A DNA stretch of 42,070 nt. Source: Pseudomonadota bacterium (GTDB lineage: Bacteria; Desulfobacterota; Desulfovibrionia; Desulfovibrionales; Desulfovibrionaceae). The notes under the pieces are model-generated. The model was not told the origin of the DNA. It searched no databases and worked only from the letters and a program-made list of their open reading frames with translations. Each line of letters begins with the position of its first letter. Position 1 is the stretch's first letter. Below, in pieces: positions 9,301 through 17,123 of the stretch. A program made the position numbers and the translations under genes. The stretch spans positions 1 through 42,070 of the forward strand of contig JAFABC010000153.1 of assembly GCA_023426275.1 (NCBI GenBank), written 5' to 3'.

Positions 9301-9722
9301 TGTTGCATCGCCTCGCCGGTGCGCGGGAGGAGGCCGTGGCCCGGGCCCCGCTGTTCGAAGCGCCGGACCTGGACACACCCCGGGCCCTGCAACGCCTGGG
9401 GGGCGACACCGCGCTCCTGCTTGAGCTGGAAAAGGATTTCCGCCGGCAATATCCGCGCAAGCTGCGCCTGGTCGCCCTGTGCCGCGACAACGAGAACTGG
9501 AGCGAGGCGGCCCTGGCCGCCCATTCCCTCAAAAACATCGCCGGCGCGGTGGGCGCCGAAAAGGCGCGGGTTCTGTCCGGGCTGCTGGAAACATCCCTGC
9601 GCCAGGGCGATATTGAGGCCGCCCATGAAACCCTGGATCAGCTCGAAGCCGCCTTGCACCGCTGCGCAAAGGCCATGGACACGCGTCGCCCCCTGCCCGT
9701 CCCGCCGGCATCCGCCAATTGA
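6345..9722 (+). CDS. Membrane hybrid histidine kinase (Cache-HAMP-PAS-PAS-HK-REC-HPt)
   Basis: The 1125-residue sensor starts with a transmembrane helix (about 8-30). A periplasmic Cache-like region (about 35-283) and a second transmembrane helix (about 284-303) follow, then HAMP (about 304-360) and two PAS domains (about 365-480 and 487-605). The kinase core has His632 in MSHDIRTPLHAVIG and an ATPase domain with NLVGNAIKFT, SDTGVGI and GGSGLGLAI. A receiver (about 872-990, Asp921 in LMDLEMPG) and a C-terminal HPt domain (His1060 in AAHSLKNIAG) complete a full His-Asp-His phosphorelay in one chain. ATG 6345 has GGAG at 6335-6338. No output response regulator is adjacent, so the final acceptor must be encoded elsewhere. 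The signal is unknown; Cache domains usually bind small organic ligands. Confidence 0.93.
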   Translation: MALPKMNSLRTRIVLLVLLTLTPAIILHVVAAMENRDRARRVAAKNLITHTELAASNIEARLRYAGEALQGLSLLPELQTMRPGVAVRTLSKALEVFPFFTELSLLDSQGHVVDAAPAQTGKAAKTDRPWLRQVLDGAPLGLGIDPAGAETAPPVLVLAWPIKGDDGGLRGMCSGRMRLDWFAHPFASERAPQGGLATLFDDQGVILATWPEKPHRLGQILPVADRRLPGTGSGRNHSVVTGAGPGDAPYLFVQDTVRIGAKGPLFLRVGFPKSTVTEPLDDSLRWDLALFALAVLLALFVAHRFSRAFLLRPIRQLARMARDMAAGDLDRRSGMGTGHGELSQLGAALDTMADALRERIRFTQEIIDAIPAPLFYKDRDCRYLGVNKTYEERVLPFAAIQGKQSADIYPEALAAHCDQTDQEVLCSPARAVQLESTFILRDGLRHDMLIFKSPFNNADGEMAGIVGVCLDITARKSFERALATSETRYRTLLASMRDGFAVFGANGRIMETNPAFCEMLGYDAGELSRLTDKDITPEGWHEAEKRLVRAEVDVRGFSDIFEKEYRRHDGTIIPVALRLHRYPVADEAGRRYFAIVRDISDAKAIEADLRQAKKDADTANQAKSAFLARMSHDIRTPLHAVIGMTELTLGTELSASQRDALETVRESAGSLLELINDILDISKIEAHKLELASECFDLRRLLAATIRTMRPQATHKGLALTLRLSPEVPQYVRGDHIRLRQILVNLVGNAIKFTQAGHVAVTARPLPENTMEFTVSDTGVGIAPDRVDRVFDVFTQAAPTVAGHYGGSGLGLAICRELTRLMGGSIDVTSTPGEGSVFRAVVPLPPGQLPVAAVAPAKRPSPSAISPCGALHILLVEDNPVNIKVASAYLRRRGHAFDVAVDGQEALDLLTVQSFDVVLMDLEMPGVDGLEATRRLRAGQAGPLNRDTPVIAMTAHALSDVRQRCLDAGMNDYVSKPLDFRGLDALLHRLAGAREEAVARAPLFEAPDLDTPRALQRLGGDTALLLELEKDFRRQYPRKLRLVALCRDNENWSEAALAAHSLKNIAGAVGAEKARVLSGLLETSLRQGDIEAAHETLDQLEAALHRCAKAMDTRRPLPVPPASAN

Positions 9723-9915
9723 CCGTTCCTGTCTCCCCTGCCCTCTCTCCTCCGCCTTGTCTGGCGCGCCCGGTTCGGGCAGCCTGTCCTGCCGCAAGGC
9801 GGGCCGGCCTGGAAAGCCTGTTGACGAACGCGGAAGAGCGCGCCATGCCGGAAATGGCCCCGCGCCACGTGGCGGGAACGCGAACATGGCGTTGTGGGGG
9901 AATTTACGGCCCGGG

Positions 9916-9948
9916 CTTCATCGGATCTTCATAATTCGGTGCTACAAC
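9916..9948 (+). promoter_or_regulatory. Pho-box-like direct repeat with -10 element, upstream of the GAK-type cassette
   Basis: Two 7-base direct repeats, CTTCATC (9916-9922) and CTTCATA (9927-9933), are separated by 4 bases, giving the 11-base period of PhoB boxes. A -10-like TACAAC (9943-9948) begins 9 bases after the second repeat, the usual arrangement where PhoB replaces the -35 contact. No conventional -35 box is visible. The repeat differs from the enterobacterial CTGTCAT, so assignment to PhoB is inference from geometry and from the PhoU domain encoded downstream. The rest of the 279-base gap shows nothing else I can support. Confidence 0.45.
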
Positions 9949-10001
9949 CCCGGACTGCGGACCGAATCGGGGCTGCCCGGTTCCGGAATCAAGGAGGCAC
10001 T

Positions 10002-10283
10002 GTGTCGAATAAGCTTTTTAAATATGATGGGTTGCAAGAACCTGCCGTCATCGCCGAATACCTCGAAGCCGTGCGCGACGGGTTCGCCCGCGGGGCCGTC
10101 ATCCTGCGCCAGGGCGATCAGGTGCTCGAACTGCTGCCCAAGGGCCTCGTGTCCGTCACGGTGGAGGGCAAGCAGAAAGGGGAGGATCGCAAACTCAAGA
10201 TGACCTTCCGGTGGAAGGAACGGGAATGCGACATTCCCAACGCACCCCTGCTGATCGCCCCCGGGGACGCCGACGATGCATGA
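10002..10283 (+). CDS. Amphi-Trp domain protein (GAK-type cassette)
   Basis: The 93-residue protein has a helical N-terminal half (AVIAEYLEAVRDGFARGAV) followed by alternating hydrophobic/charged strands ending in KLKMTFRWKER. This matches the small 'amphi-Trp' domain named for its amphipathic C-terminal strand with a conserved Trp. Its biochemical role is not known to me. I chose the GTG start at 10002: a strong AAGGAGG at 9991-9997 lies just upstream, whereas the more upstream in-frame ATG at 9894 lacks one and would add non-family sequence. It is the first gene behind the Pho-box-like promoter and its end overlaps the next gene by 8 bases. Confidence 0.82.
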   Translation: MSNKLFKYDGLQEPAVIAEYLEAVRDGFARGAVILRQGDQVLELLPKGLVSVTVEGKQKGEDRKLKMTFRWKERECDIPNAPLLIAPGDADDA

Positions 10284-11907
10284 AATCGTAACGAATTTTC
10301 AATTTCTGCTGGTCGAGATCGAACGCCAGATCGAAGGGGTGCTCTCCGTCATCGAAAAACACGATGAACGGACCATCGCCCGCATCGAAGCCCGCGACGA
10401 CTACATCGACAATCTCAAAAGCGTCATAGAAAATGCCTGCTTCGCCGCTTTGCACGGGAAATCGCCGTCGCCCCCCCTGGAAGTGGCCAGAATCCGCGCC
10501 TTCAACATCATCGGCAACAACCTGGAGCGCGTGGGCGACCATGCCGTCAACGTGGTGCGCCAGACCCGGCATTACGACGACCCGGACTGCATCAAGCGAT
10601 ACGCCTACAAGCCCTTTTTCGAGGAAGTCAAAAAAGCCCTGGACTGGATGCCCAAGGCCGTGCTCGAACGGGACATGGCGGCGGCGCTCAAGATCTGCCG
10701 GAGCGAACTGCATCTGGACCGGCTCTACAAGGAACAGTTCGACCGCATCCGCGACGAACTGCGTTCCGGCTACCAGACCGGCGACCTGCTGACCACGCTG
10801 TTTATCTTCCGCTACCTGGAACGCATGGGCGATGCCCTGCTCAATGTCGGCGAGGCGGCCATTTTCGGCATCACCGGCGACAAATTCAAAATCCACCAGT
10901 TCACGGCCTTAAAGGACATCCTCATCAAGGGCGGACACGAACTGCCGCTGACCGAGATCGATTTCGAATCCATCTGGGGCACGCGCTCGGGCTGCCGCAT
11001 CGGCCGGGTGGCCGATCGCGACGAGGAGCAGGACAGAAACCGCGAAGTCATCTTCAAGGACGGGGACACGGACAAGCTGCGCAAGGAAGCGGCCAACATC
11101 GAGCGTTGGCACACCCTCATGCCGGGGCTGGCCCCCCGGGTGGAGGCCTTCCGGGAAGGCAAGAAATCCAGCTCCATGCTGGTCGAAATGCTGCCCGGCC
11201 AGACCATCCAGGACATCGCGCTTGGCGGCGACACGGGGCTGTTGCGCCGGGCGCTGACCGCCCAATGCCGGGTGGCCGCCGAACTGTGGGGCAAGACCCT
11301 GTCCCCCACGCCGGTTCCGGCCGGGACCATGCGCCAGTTGCGCGCCCGACTCCCGGAAGTGCTCTCGGTGCACCCGGCATTCAAAAGCACCCGCCGGGCC
11401 ATCGGCTCCTATCCGCTTCCCTGCCTGGAGGACACCCTCGACGCGGCCGAGGCCGTGGAAGCGCGCCTGACCGCGCCCTTCACCGTGCTGCTGCACGGCG
11501 ACTACAACAGCAACAACATCCTCTACGACGACGTCGAGGACCGAATCCATTATATCGACCTGCACCGCTCCGCCGAGGCCGATCTGGCCCAGGATGTCTC
11601 GGTCTTTATGATCTCCAATTTCCGGCTGCCCGTCTTCGACGCGGCCAGACGGCGGGTGCTCAATGCGATCATCGTGGACTTCTACGACTTCGCCCGGGGT
11701 TTTGCCGCCCGGCATGGCGACGCGACCTTCGAGATGCGCATCGCCCTGGGACTGGCCCGGTCGTTTATCACGTCCACGCGTTTTGAACTGAGCGAACGCT
11801 TTTCCAGACTGATGTTCGCCCGGGGCATGTATCTGCTCGGCCGGGTGACCGGCCATGCCGGCGATCCGTCCGGCTTCCGGCTGCCCCTGGCCGCGCTTTG
11901 CTACTGA
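10276..11907 (+). CDS. PhoU-domain / aminoglycoside-phosphotransferase-like fusion protein
   Basis: The first 210 or so residues form a PhoU-like helical domain with both metal-site motifs: NLERVGD (82-88) and YLERMGD (180-186). The C-terminal 310 residues are a protein-kinase-like phosphotransferase. HGDYNSNNILYDD carries the presumed catalytic Asp409, and YIDLHRSAEADLAQD carries the metal-binding Asp428. PhoU proteins regulate phosphate uptake and PhoR/PhoB signalling; APH-type enzymes phosphorylate small molecules or proteins. Joining them suggests a kinase controlled by phosphate status (inference). The ATG at 10276 overlaps the amphi-Trp gene by 8 bases. There is no signal peptide or membrane segment. 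I know of no tested function for this fusion. Confidence 0.85.
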   Translation: MHEIVTNFQFLLVEIERQIEGVLSVIEKHDERTIARIEARDDYIDNLKSVIENACFAALHGKSPSPPLEVARIRAFNIIGNNLERVGDHAVNVVRQTRHYDDPDCIKRYAYKPFFEEVKKALDWMPKAVLERDMAAALKICRSELHLDRLYKEQFDRIRDELRSGYQTGDLLTTLFIFRYLERMGDALLNVGEAAIFGITGDKFKIHQFTALKDILIKGGHELPLTEIDFESIWGTRSGCRIGRVADRDEEQDRNREVIFKDGDTDKLRKEAANIERWHTLMPGLAPRVEAFREGKKSSSMLVEMLPGQTIQDIALGGDTGLLRRALTAQCRVAAELWGKTLSPTPVPAGTMRQLRARLPEVLSVHPAFKSTRRAIGSYPLPCLEDTLDAAEAVEARLTAPFTVLLHGDYNSNNILYDDVEDRIHYIDLHRSAEADLAQDVSVFMISNFRLPVFDAARRRVLNAIIVDFYDFARGFAARHGDATFEMRIALGLARSFITSTRFELSERFSRLMFARGMYLLGRVTGHAGDPSGFRLPLAALCY

Positions 11908-12136
11908 TGCCGCGCCCGTCGGGTTCGCGTACACACGACGCGACCACAACGCCGACGCCAAAACGAGGAACAATGGTTTTCCAGGGACGCACCACGCACC
12001 GCACGCCGTCACACCGCCGGCCCGCGCGTTTTGCGACACCCGGGCCGCAGGCGCGACACACCGGCACGGCGGGTGCGCCAAGCGGCGGCCATCGCCGGAA
12101 AACCGCCGAGACGCCACTGACTCTATGGGAGGAAAC

Positions 12137-13021
12137 ATGAAAAAAATCGGTGTGGTGGGCATCCCCAAGGGATGGTCCACCCTGCGTCTCCTGGACGCCC
12201 TGGAGCAAAAGACGGGCTTTCGCCTGTGCATCGACATGGCCGAGGTCCGGCTCGATCTGGACACGGGCAAGGTGCTTTGCCGGGGAACCGACCTCACCGC
12301 CCTGGACGCCATCATCGTCAAGAAGATCGCTCCGACCTATTCGCCGGACGCCCTGGACCGCATGGAGATCCTGCGCTTTCTCCACCACAAGGGCGTGCCC
12401 GTCTTCTCCAACCCGGACAGCATGTTCCGCCTCATCGACCGCCTGAGCGGCACGGCGGTCCTGCGCCTGGGCGGCATCCCCATGCCGCCGACCGTGGTCA
12501 CCGAGGACGTCGAGGAAGCCGTCAGCACCGTGGCCGATTTCGGCAAGGCCGTGTTCAAGCCGCTGTACTCCTCCAAGGCCCGGGGCATGACCGTCATCGA
12601 GGACACGCCCGACGCCCGGGATGAAATCGCCGACTACAAGGCGGCCGGCAACCAGGTCATGTACATCCAGAAGATGGTGTCTCACGCCGGCGGCCACCTC
12701 GATCTCGGCGTGTCGTTTCTCGGCGGCAAGTACCTGGCCACCTACGCCCGCCAGGGCAGCGGCACCTCCTGGGACACCACCACCCGCACCGGCGGCCGCT
12801 ACGTCCCCCACGAGCCGTCCGAGGAGATCATCGCCCTGGCCCACAAGGCCCAGGCGCTTTTTCCGGATATGGCCTTCACCTGCGTCGACGTGGTGGAAAC
12901 GCCCGATGGCGCGGCAATTTACGAAGTCTCGGCCTTTGGCGGCTTCCGGGGACTGCTCGACGCCTGCGGCATCGACGCCGCGGCCGCCTACGCCGACTAC
13001 GTCCTGGAGAAACTCCGATGA
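12137..13021 (+). CDS. GAK-type ATP-grasp ligase
   Basis: The 294-residue protein has an ATP-grasp fold resembling RimK and glutathione synthetase. The N-terminal lobe ends with MFRLIDRLSGTAVLRLGGIPMPPTV (a grasp entry segment), AVFKPLYSSKARGM holds the ATP-binding lysine loop, and TCVDVVETPDGAAIYEVSAFGGF holds the metal-binding acidic residues near the C-terminus (Asp, Glu and a Phe/Gly segment in place of the usual N). It should join a carboxylate to an amine or thiol using ATP, but the substrate is unknown. ATG 12137 follows GGGAGG at 12127-12132. The 229-base gap before it (11908-12136) shows no convincing gene, promoter or terminator. Its stop overlaps the kinase start (ATGA). Confidence 0.85.
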   Translation: MKKIGVVGIPKGWSTLRLLDALEQKTGFRLCIDMAEVRLDLDTGKVLCRGTDLTALDAIIVKKIAPTYSPDALDRMEILRFLHHKGVPVFSNPDSMFRLIDRLSGTAVLRLGGIPMPPTVVTEDVEEAVSTVADFGKAVFKPLYSSKARGMTVIEDTPDARDEIADYKAAGNQVMYIQKMVSHAGGHLDLGVSFLGGKYLATYARQGSGTSWDTTTRTGGRYVPHEPSEEIIALAHKAQALFPDMAFTCVDVVETPDGAAIYEVSAFGGFRGLLDACGIDAAAAYADYVLEKLR

Positions 13022-14106
13022 CCACCCCGCTGCCGACCATCGCCGGCCTCATCGCCCCGGTTCTCGCCGCTTCGCCCATCAGCCACCGGCTCGAAGTGAC
13101 CTTTGACGACGTGACCGTGGTCGTGTCGTCCAACTCCAAGGGTCTGATCGACAAGCTCGCCAACTACTACCGCGATTTCGTGGGCGGCGGCGGCACGACC
13201 CTCGTCCCGGTGACGGCCATCGAGGCCGCCGCGCCGAACTTCGACCTGCCTTTTACGGTCAAGACGCGCGAACCCGGCAAGACCAAGCTCAAGGAATCCT
13301 ACATCGACCTGCCCGACGGCCGGGTGGTCAAAAAGCTCCTGACCGGTCTGGTGTTCCTGTTCGGCCAAGGGGACAACTTCGCCGTCGGCCCCTGCATCGA
13401 CAACGACAATCAGGTGGTCAACTTCATCAACAACCGCTTCATCGAGCTGCGGCTCAAGCGCGGGGCCCTGCTCTTCCACGCCGCCGGCATCGCCGAAGCC
13501 GGCCAGGGGCTTGTCCTGTCCGGCTTTTCCGGGGCGGGCAAATCCACCCTGGCCCTGGAAATCATGCGCCACGGCACGGATTTCATCAGCAACGACCGGG
13601 TGATGGTCGCCAGGACCGACACGGGACTGACCATGACCGGCGTGGCCAAGATGCCCCGGGTCAACCCCGGCACGGTGCTCAACAACCCCAGCCTGATGCC
13701 GGTGATGGACGAGGAGGACCGCAAACGGTTTTCCGCCCTGCCCCAGGCCGAGCTGTGGGACCTGGAGCACAAATACGACGCCTTTATCGACGAATGTTTC
13801 GGGCCCGGCCGCTTCAAGCTCTCCTGCGCCATGGTCGGGCTGGTGGTGTTGCGCTGGAAGCGCGACACCTCGCCCATGACGGCCAACCGGGTGGACCTGC
13901 ACACGCGCCGCGACCTCATGGCCGCCTTCATGAAGGACGTGGGTCTGTTCTACGAATTCGAGGACCCGTCCGAACCCTCCATTGCCAGCCAGAACGCCTA
14001 TCTGGATCTGCTGGGCGATCTGCCGGTCCTGGAAATCGACGGCGGCGTGGATTTTCACAAGGCGGCCGAAACATGCCTGCGCTTTTTGCGCGAGGTGCGC
14101 GCCTAG
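13018..14106 (+). CDS. HprK-related kinase (type B, GAK-type cassette)
   Basis: The 362-residue protein has in its second half the P-loop GFSGAGKST (169-177, Lys175) followed by the ISNDRVMV strand. This arrangement is that of HPr kinase/phosphorylase and related PEP-carboxykinase-fold kinases. The N-terminal 165 residues have no motif I recognise beyond a LLFHAAG segment just before the P-loop, as in HprK. No HPr protein or PTS gene is nearby, so the substrate is probably something else, possibly a product of the cassette. It starts at the ATG overlapping the ATP-grasp stop. A repeat element follows 7 bases after its stop, marking the end of the cassette. Confidence 0.85.
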   Translation: MTTPLPTIAGLIAPVLAASPISHRLEVTFDDVTVVVSSNSKGLIDKLANYYRDFVGGGGTTLVPVTAIEAAAPNFDLPFTVKTREPGKTKLKESYIDLPDGRVVKKLLTGLVFLFGQGDNFAVGPCIDNDNQVVNFINNRFIELRLKRGALLFHAAGIAEAGQGLVLSGFSGAGKSTLALEIMRHGTDFISNDRVMVARTDTGLTMTGVAKMPRVNPGTVLNNPSLMPVMDEEDRKRFSALPQAELWDLEHKYDAFIDECFGPGRFKLSCAMVGLVVLRWKRDTSPMTANRVDLHTRRDLMAAFMKDVGLFYEFEDPSEPSIASQNAYLDLLGDLPVLEIDGGVDFHKAAETCLRFLREVRA

Positions 14107-14112
14107 AACAGA

Positions 14113-14283
14113 AGACGCCTCCGGCGGCCGGGGACATGATGCCCCCCGGTCCCCCTCGAAGTGTCTTTGGCGGCGCGAAGCCTTGCGCCGCCAGACGGGG
14201 ACTCCGGCGCCCGGGCACCCGTCCGCCCCCTTTCGGGAGGGTCCGGGAGGGGGAGGTCCCCCTCCCGGCCGCCGGAGGCATCT
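14113..14283. repeat. Dispersed extragenic element, copy B
   Basis: The left end AGACGCCTCCGGCGGCCGGGG (from 14113) and the right end CCGGCCGCCGGAGGCATCT (to 14283) are inverted copies of each other. Between them are a hairpin near 14168-14193 (GGCGGCGC/GCGCCGCC arms) and the same right-hand module as copy A. It occupies nearly the whole gap between the HprK-like kinase gene and the P-type ATPase gene. Confidence 0.8.
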
Positions 14284-14342
14284 TTTGCCCGGCCTTGTCC
14301 GGCCACGCCTGAACACGTGACTTGCGCCTACGCGGAGACGTC

Positions 14343-17111
14343 ATGACCGACCCCAAACCCACGCAACAACCGCCGGGACCGCCGGATGACGATACGGCCC
14401 TGCATCTGCCGCCCGAAGCGGTTTTCCGCAAACGGCTCGAACACTTCGTGCAGAAAGCCAACGCCTTCGAGTCGCTCGGCCGGCAGGGCAAGGTCGCGCC
14501 CTACGACGCCTACAAGCATCTGGAAGGCCTGTGGGAGCACGTGGCCGCCTCGGGCGCGCGGCTGACCGAGCCGGTTCCCGAGGACAAGCCCTCCATGGCC
14601 GGGCTCAGTTCCGAGGAAGCCCGGCAACGCCTGCACCAGTACGGCCCCAACCAGACGGCCACCGCCAAACCCGTCACCTTCGCTTCCAGACTCTTCGATG
14701 CGGTGAAAAACCCGCTCGTGCTCCTGCTGCTGGTGCTGGGGGCTATTTCCTACGCCACCGACGATGTCCGTTCGGCCGTCGTCATCATCGGCATGGCCGT
14801 GCTCGGCGTGGTGCTCAAGGTCATCCAGGAGGCCAAGGCCGACACCGCGGCCGCCGAACTCAAAAAGATGGTGCACACCACGGCCACGGTGCTGCGCGAC
14901 GGCCAGCAGCGGGAAATTCCCCTGGCCAGGGTCGTCCCCGGCGACATCGTGCTCCTGGCCGCCGGCGATATGGTGCCGGCCGACGTGCAGCTGGTGCGGG
15001 CCAAGGACCTGCACATCAACCAGGCCATGCTCACGGGCGAGGCCCTGCCCGTGGAAAAAACCGCCCGGCCGCAGGACACGCCGCCGGCCGAAACGGAATC
15101 CGGTCTGGGCGATCCGGCCATGTGCTTCATGGGCACCAACGTCGTGTCCGGTTCGGCGGCGGCCGTGGTCATGGCCACGGGGACCAGGACCTATTTCGGC
15201 GGCATCGCGGCCAAGCTGTCCCAAAAGCGCGTGGAAACGGATTTCGACCGGGGGCTCAAAAGCTTCACCGGGCTCATGCTGCGCTTCATGCTGGTCATGG
15301 TGCCGTTCGTCTTCATCATCAACGGCGCCACCACCCACGACTGGATGGGGGCCTTCATGTTCGCCCTGGCCGTGGCCGTGGGCCTGACCCCGGAAATGCT
15401 GCCCATGGTGGTCACGGTATGCCTGTCCAAGGGCGCGCTGGCCATGTCCAGGCATCAGGTCATCGTCAAGCGCCTGGACGCCATCCAGAACTTCGGGGCC
15501 ATCGACGTGCTGTGCACGGACAAGACCGGCACCCTCACCCAGGACAAGATCATCCTGGAAAAATACCTCGACATCAAAGGCGAGGAGGACTGCGGCGTCC
15601 TGGAATACGCCTACCTCAACAGCAAGCTGCAAACCGGGCTGCGCAACGCCCTGGACGTGGCCGTCATCACCACCGGCGACAGCGCCGGCTCCTCCATCGA
15701 CCCCGCCCGCTACGAACTGCTCGACGAAATTCCCTTTGATTTCATGCGTCGACGCCTCAGCGTCATCGTCCGGGATACGCGCACGGACAAGGCCATGCTC
15801 ATCTGCAAGGGCGCGGCCGAGGAAGTGTTCTCCAAAAGCCGCACCTACATCAAAAACGGCGTCATCAAGCCCCTGGAAGGAAACCACCTGGAAACGCGGC
15901 AAAAGCTCGTCCAAGACCTCAACGAGGACGGCTTCCGCGTGGTGGCCCTGGCCTACAAGGAAGTGGACGGCTCACGCCACGATTTCGCCGTGGACGACGA
16001 ATGCGACCTGACGCTCATGGGCTATCTGGCCTTCCTCGACCCGCCCAAGGACACGGCCGCCGACGCCCTGGCGGCCATGATCGCCCACGGCATCCAGCCC
16101 AAGATCCTGACCGGCGACAATGCCGTCATCGCGGCCAAGATCTGCCGCGAGGTGCGCTTCGACGCCGGCGAGCACCTCATCACCGGCGACACGCTCGCGG
16201 CCATGTCCGAGGCGGAGCTCCACGAAGCCGTGGAAGTCTGCCACGTCTTCGCCAAGCTCGATCCCATGCAGAAGGAGCAGATCGTGACTGCGCTGCGCCA
16301 CAAGGGGCACGTGGTCGGCTTCATGGGCGACGGCATCAACGACGCCCCGGCCCTGCACGCCGCCGACGTCGGCGTGTCCGTGGATTCGGCCGTGGACGTG
16401 GCCAAGGAGTCGGCGGACATCATCCTGCTGGAAAAAAGCCTGCACGTCCTCGAACAGGGCGTGCTCGAAGGGCGCAAGATCTTTTTCAACATCACCAAGT
16501 ACATCCGCATGGGGGCCAGTTCCAACTTCGGCAACATGTTCAGCGTGCTCGGGGCCAGCGCCTTCCTGCCGTTTCTGCCCATGCTGCCCATCCAGATCCT
16601 GGTCAACAACCTCATGTACGACTTCTCGCAGACGGCCATTCCCACGGACAACGTGGACGCCGACATCCTGCGCCGGCCCCGGCGCTGGCGCATCGACGAC
16701 ATCCGGCGCTACATCCTCTACCTCGGGCCGGTCAGCTCCATCTTCGACTACGTGACCTTCTTCATCCTCATCACGCTGTTCGGCGGCCTGCACAACGCCG
16801 CCCTGTTCCAGACCGGCTGGTTCGTCGAATCCCTGCTCTCCCAGACCCTGATCGTCCACGTGATCCGCACGGACAAGATTCCCTTCCTGCAAAGCCACGC
16901 CAGCCTGCCCCTGGCCCTGACCACCCTCTGCATCTGCCTGTTCGGCATCTGGCTGCCCTTCTCCCCCCTGGCCGCGACCTTCGGGTTGGTGGCGCCGCCC
17001 ACGGGCTATTGGGGGCTCATGGCTCTGGTCATCTTCTGCTACATGTGCCTGGCCCAGGTGGTGAAGACCTGGGTGGTGCGGCGCATCCAGGCCGGCGAAC
17101 AACCGGCTTAA
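14343..17111 (+). CDS. mgtA: Mg2+-transporting P-type ATPase (MgtA/MgtB family)
   Basis: The 922-residue protein is a P-type ATPase of the magnesium-importing type. Motifs in order are LTGEALPVEKTA (actuator domain TGE), GLTPEMLPMVVTVCLSKGALAMS (characteristic of MgtA-type M4), CTDKTGTLTQD with phosphorylated Asp393, the KGAAEEVF nucleotide-binding lysine region and MGDGINDAPALHAADVGVSV (hinge). Ten transmembrane helices are expected and hydrophobic clusters fit this. Length is close to the family norm. ATG 14343 is preceded by GGAGA. I see no Mg2+-sensing M-box leader upstream; the gap is filled by the repeat element. Regulation is therefore unclear. It lies downstream of the GAK-type cassette on the same strand. 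Confidence 0.93.
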   Translation: MTDPKPTQQPPGPPDDDTALHLPPEAVFRKRLEHFVQKANAFESLGRQGKVAPYDAYKHLEGLWEHVAASGARLTEPVPEDKPSMAGLSSEEARQRLHQYGPNQTATAKPVTFASRLFDAVKNPLVLLLLVLGAISYATDDVRSAVVIIGMAVLGVVLKVIQEAKADTAAAELKKMVHTTATVLRDGQQREIPLARVVPGDIVLLAAGDMVPADVQLVRAKDLHINQAMLTGEALPVEKTARPQDTPPAETESGLGDPAMCFMGTNVVSGSAAAVVMATGTRTYFGGIAAKLSQKRVETDFDRGLKSFTGLMLRFMLVMVPFVFIINGATTHDWMGAFMFALAVAVGLTPEMLPMVVTVCLSKGALAMSRHQVIVKRLDAIQNFGAIDVLCTDKTGTLTQDKIILEKYLDIKGEEDCGVLEYAYLNSKLQTGLRNALDVAVITTGDSAGSSIDPARYELLDEIPFDFMRRRLSVIVRDTRTDKAMLICKGAAEEVFSKSRTYIKNGVIKPLEGNHLETRQKLVQDLNEDGFRVVALAYKEVDGSRHDFAVDDECDLTLMGYLAFLDPPKDTAADALAAMIAHGIQPKILTGDNAVIAAKICREVRFDAGEHLITGDTLAAMSEAELHEAVEVCHVFAKLDPMQKEQIVTALRHKGHVVGFMGDGINDAPALHAADVGVSVDSAVDVAKESADIILLEKSLHVLEQGVLEGRKIFFNITKYIRMGASSNFGNMFSVLGASAFLPFLPMLPIQILVNNLMYDFSQTAIPTDNVDADILRRPRRWRIDDIRRYILYLGPVSSIFDYVTFFILITLFGGLHNAALFQTGWFVESLLSQTLIVHVIRTDKIPFLQSHASLPLALTTLCICLFGIWLPFSPLAATFGLVAPPTGYWGLMALVIFCYMCLAQVVKTWVVRRIQAGEQPA

Positions 17112-17123
17112 AGACGCGGAAAA

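Noticed and set aside
7623..9887. A 754-codon open minus-strand frame
   Set aside because: Antisense to the hybrid kinase, whose domains are intact over this range.
11855..12136. Upstream in-frame extension of the ATP-grasp gene
   Set aside because: The frame is open but the added residues are not family-like and the strong ribosome site is directly before ATG 12137.
14107..14342. Possible Mg2+ riboswitch (M-box) ahead of mgtA
   Set aside because: The region is accounted for by dispersed element B; no M-box-like core was recognisable by eye.
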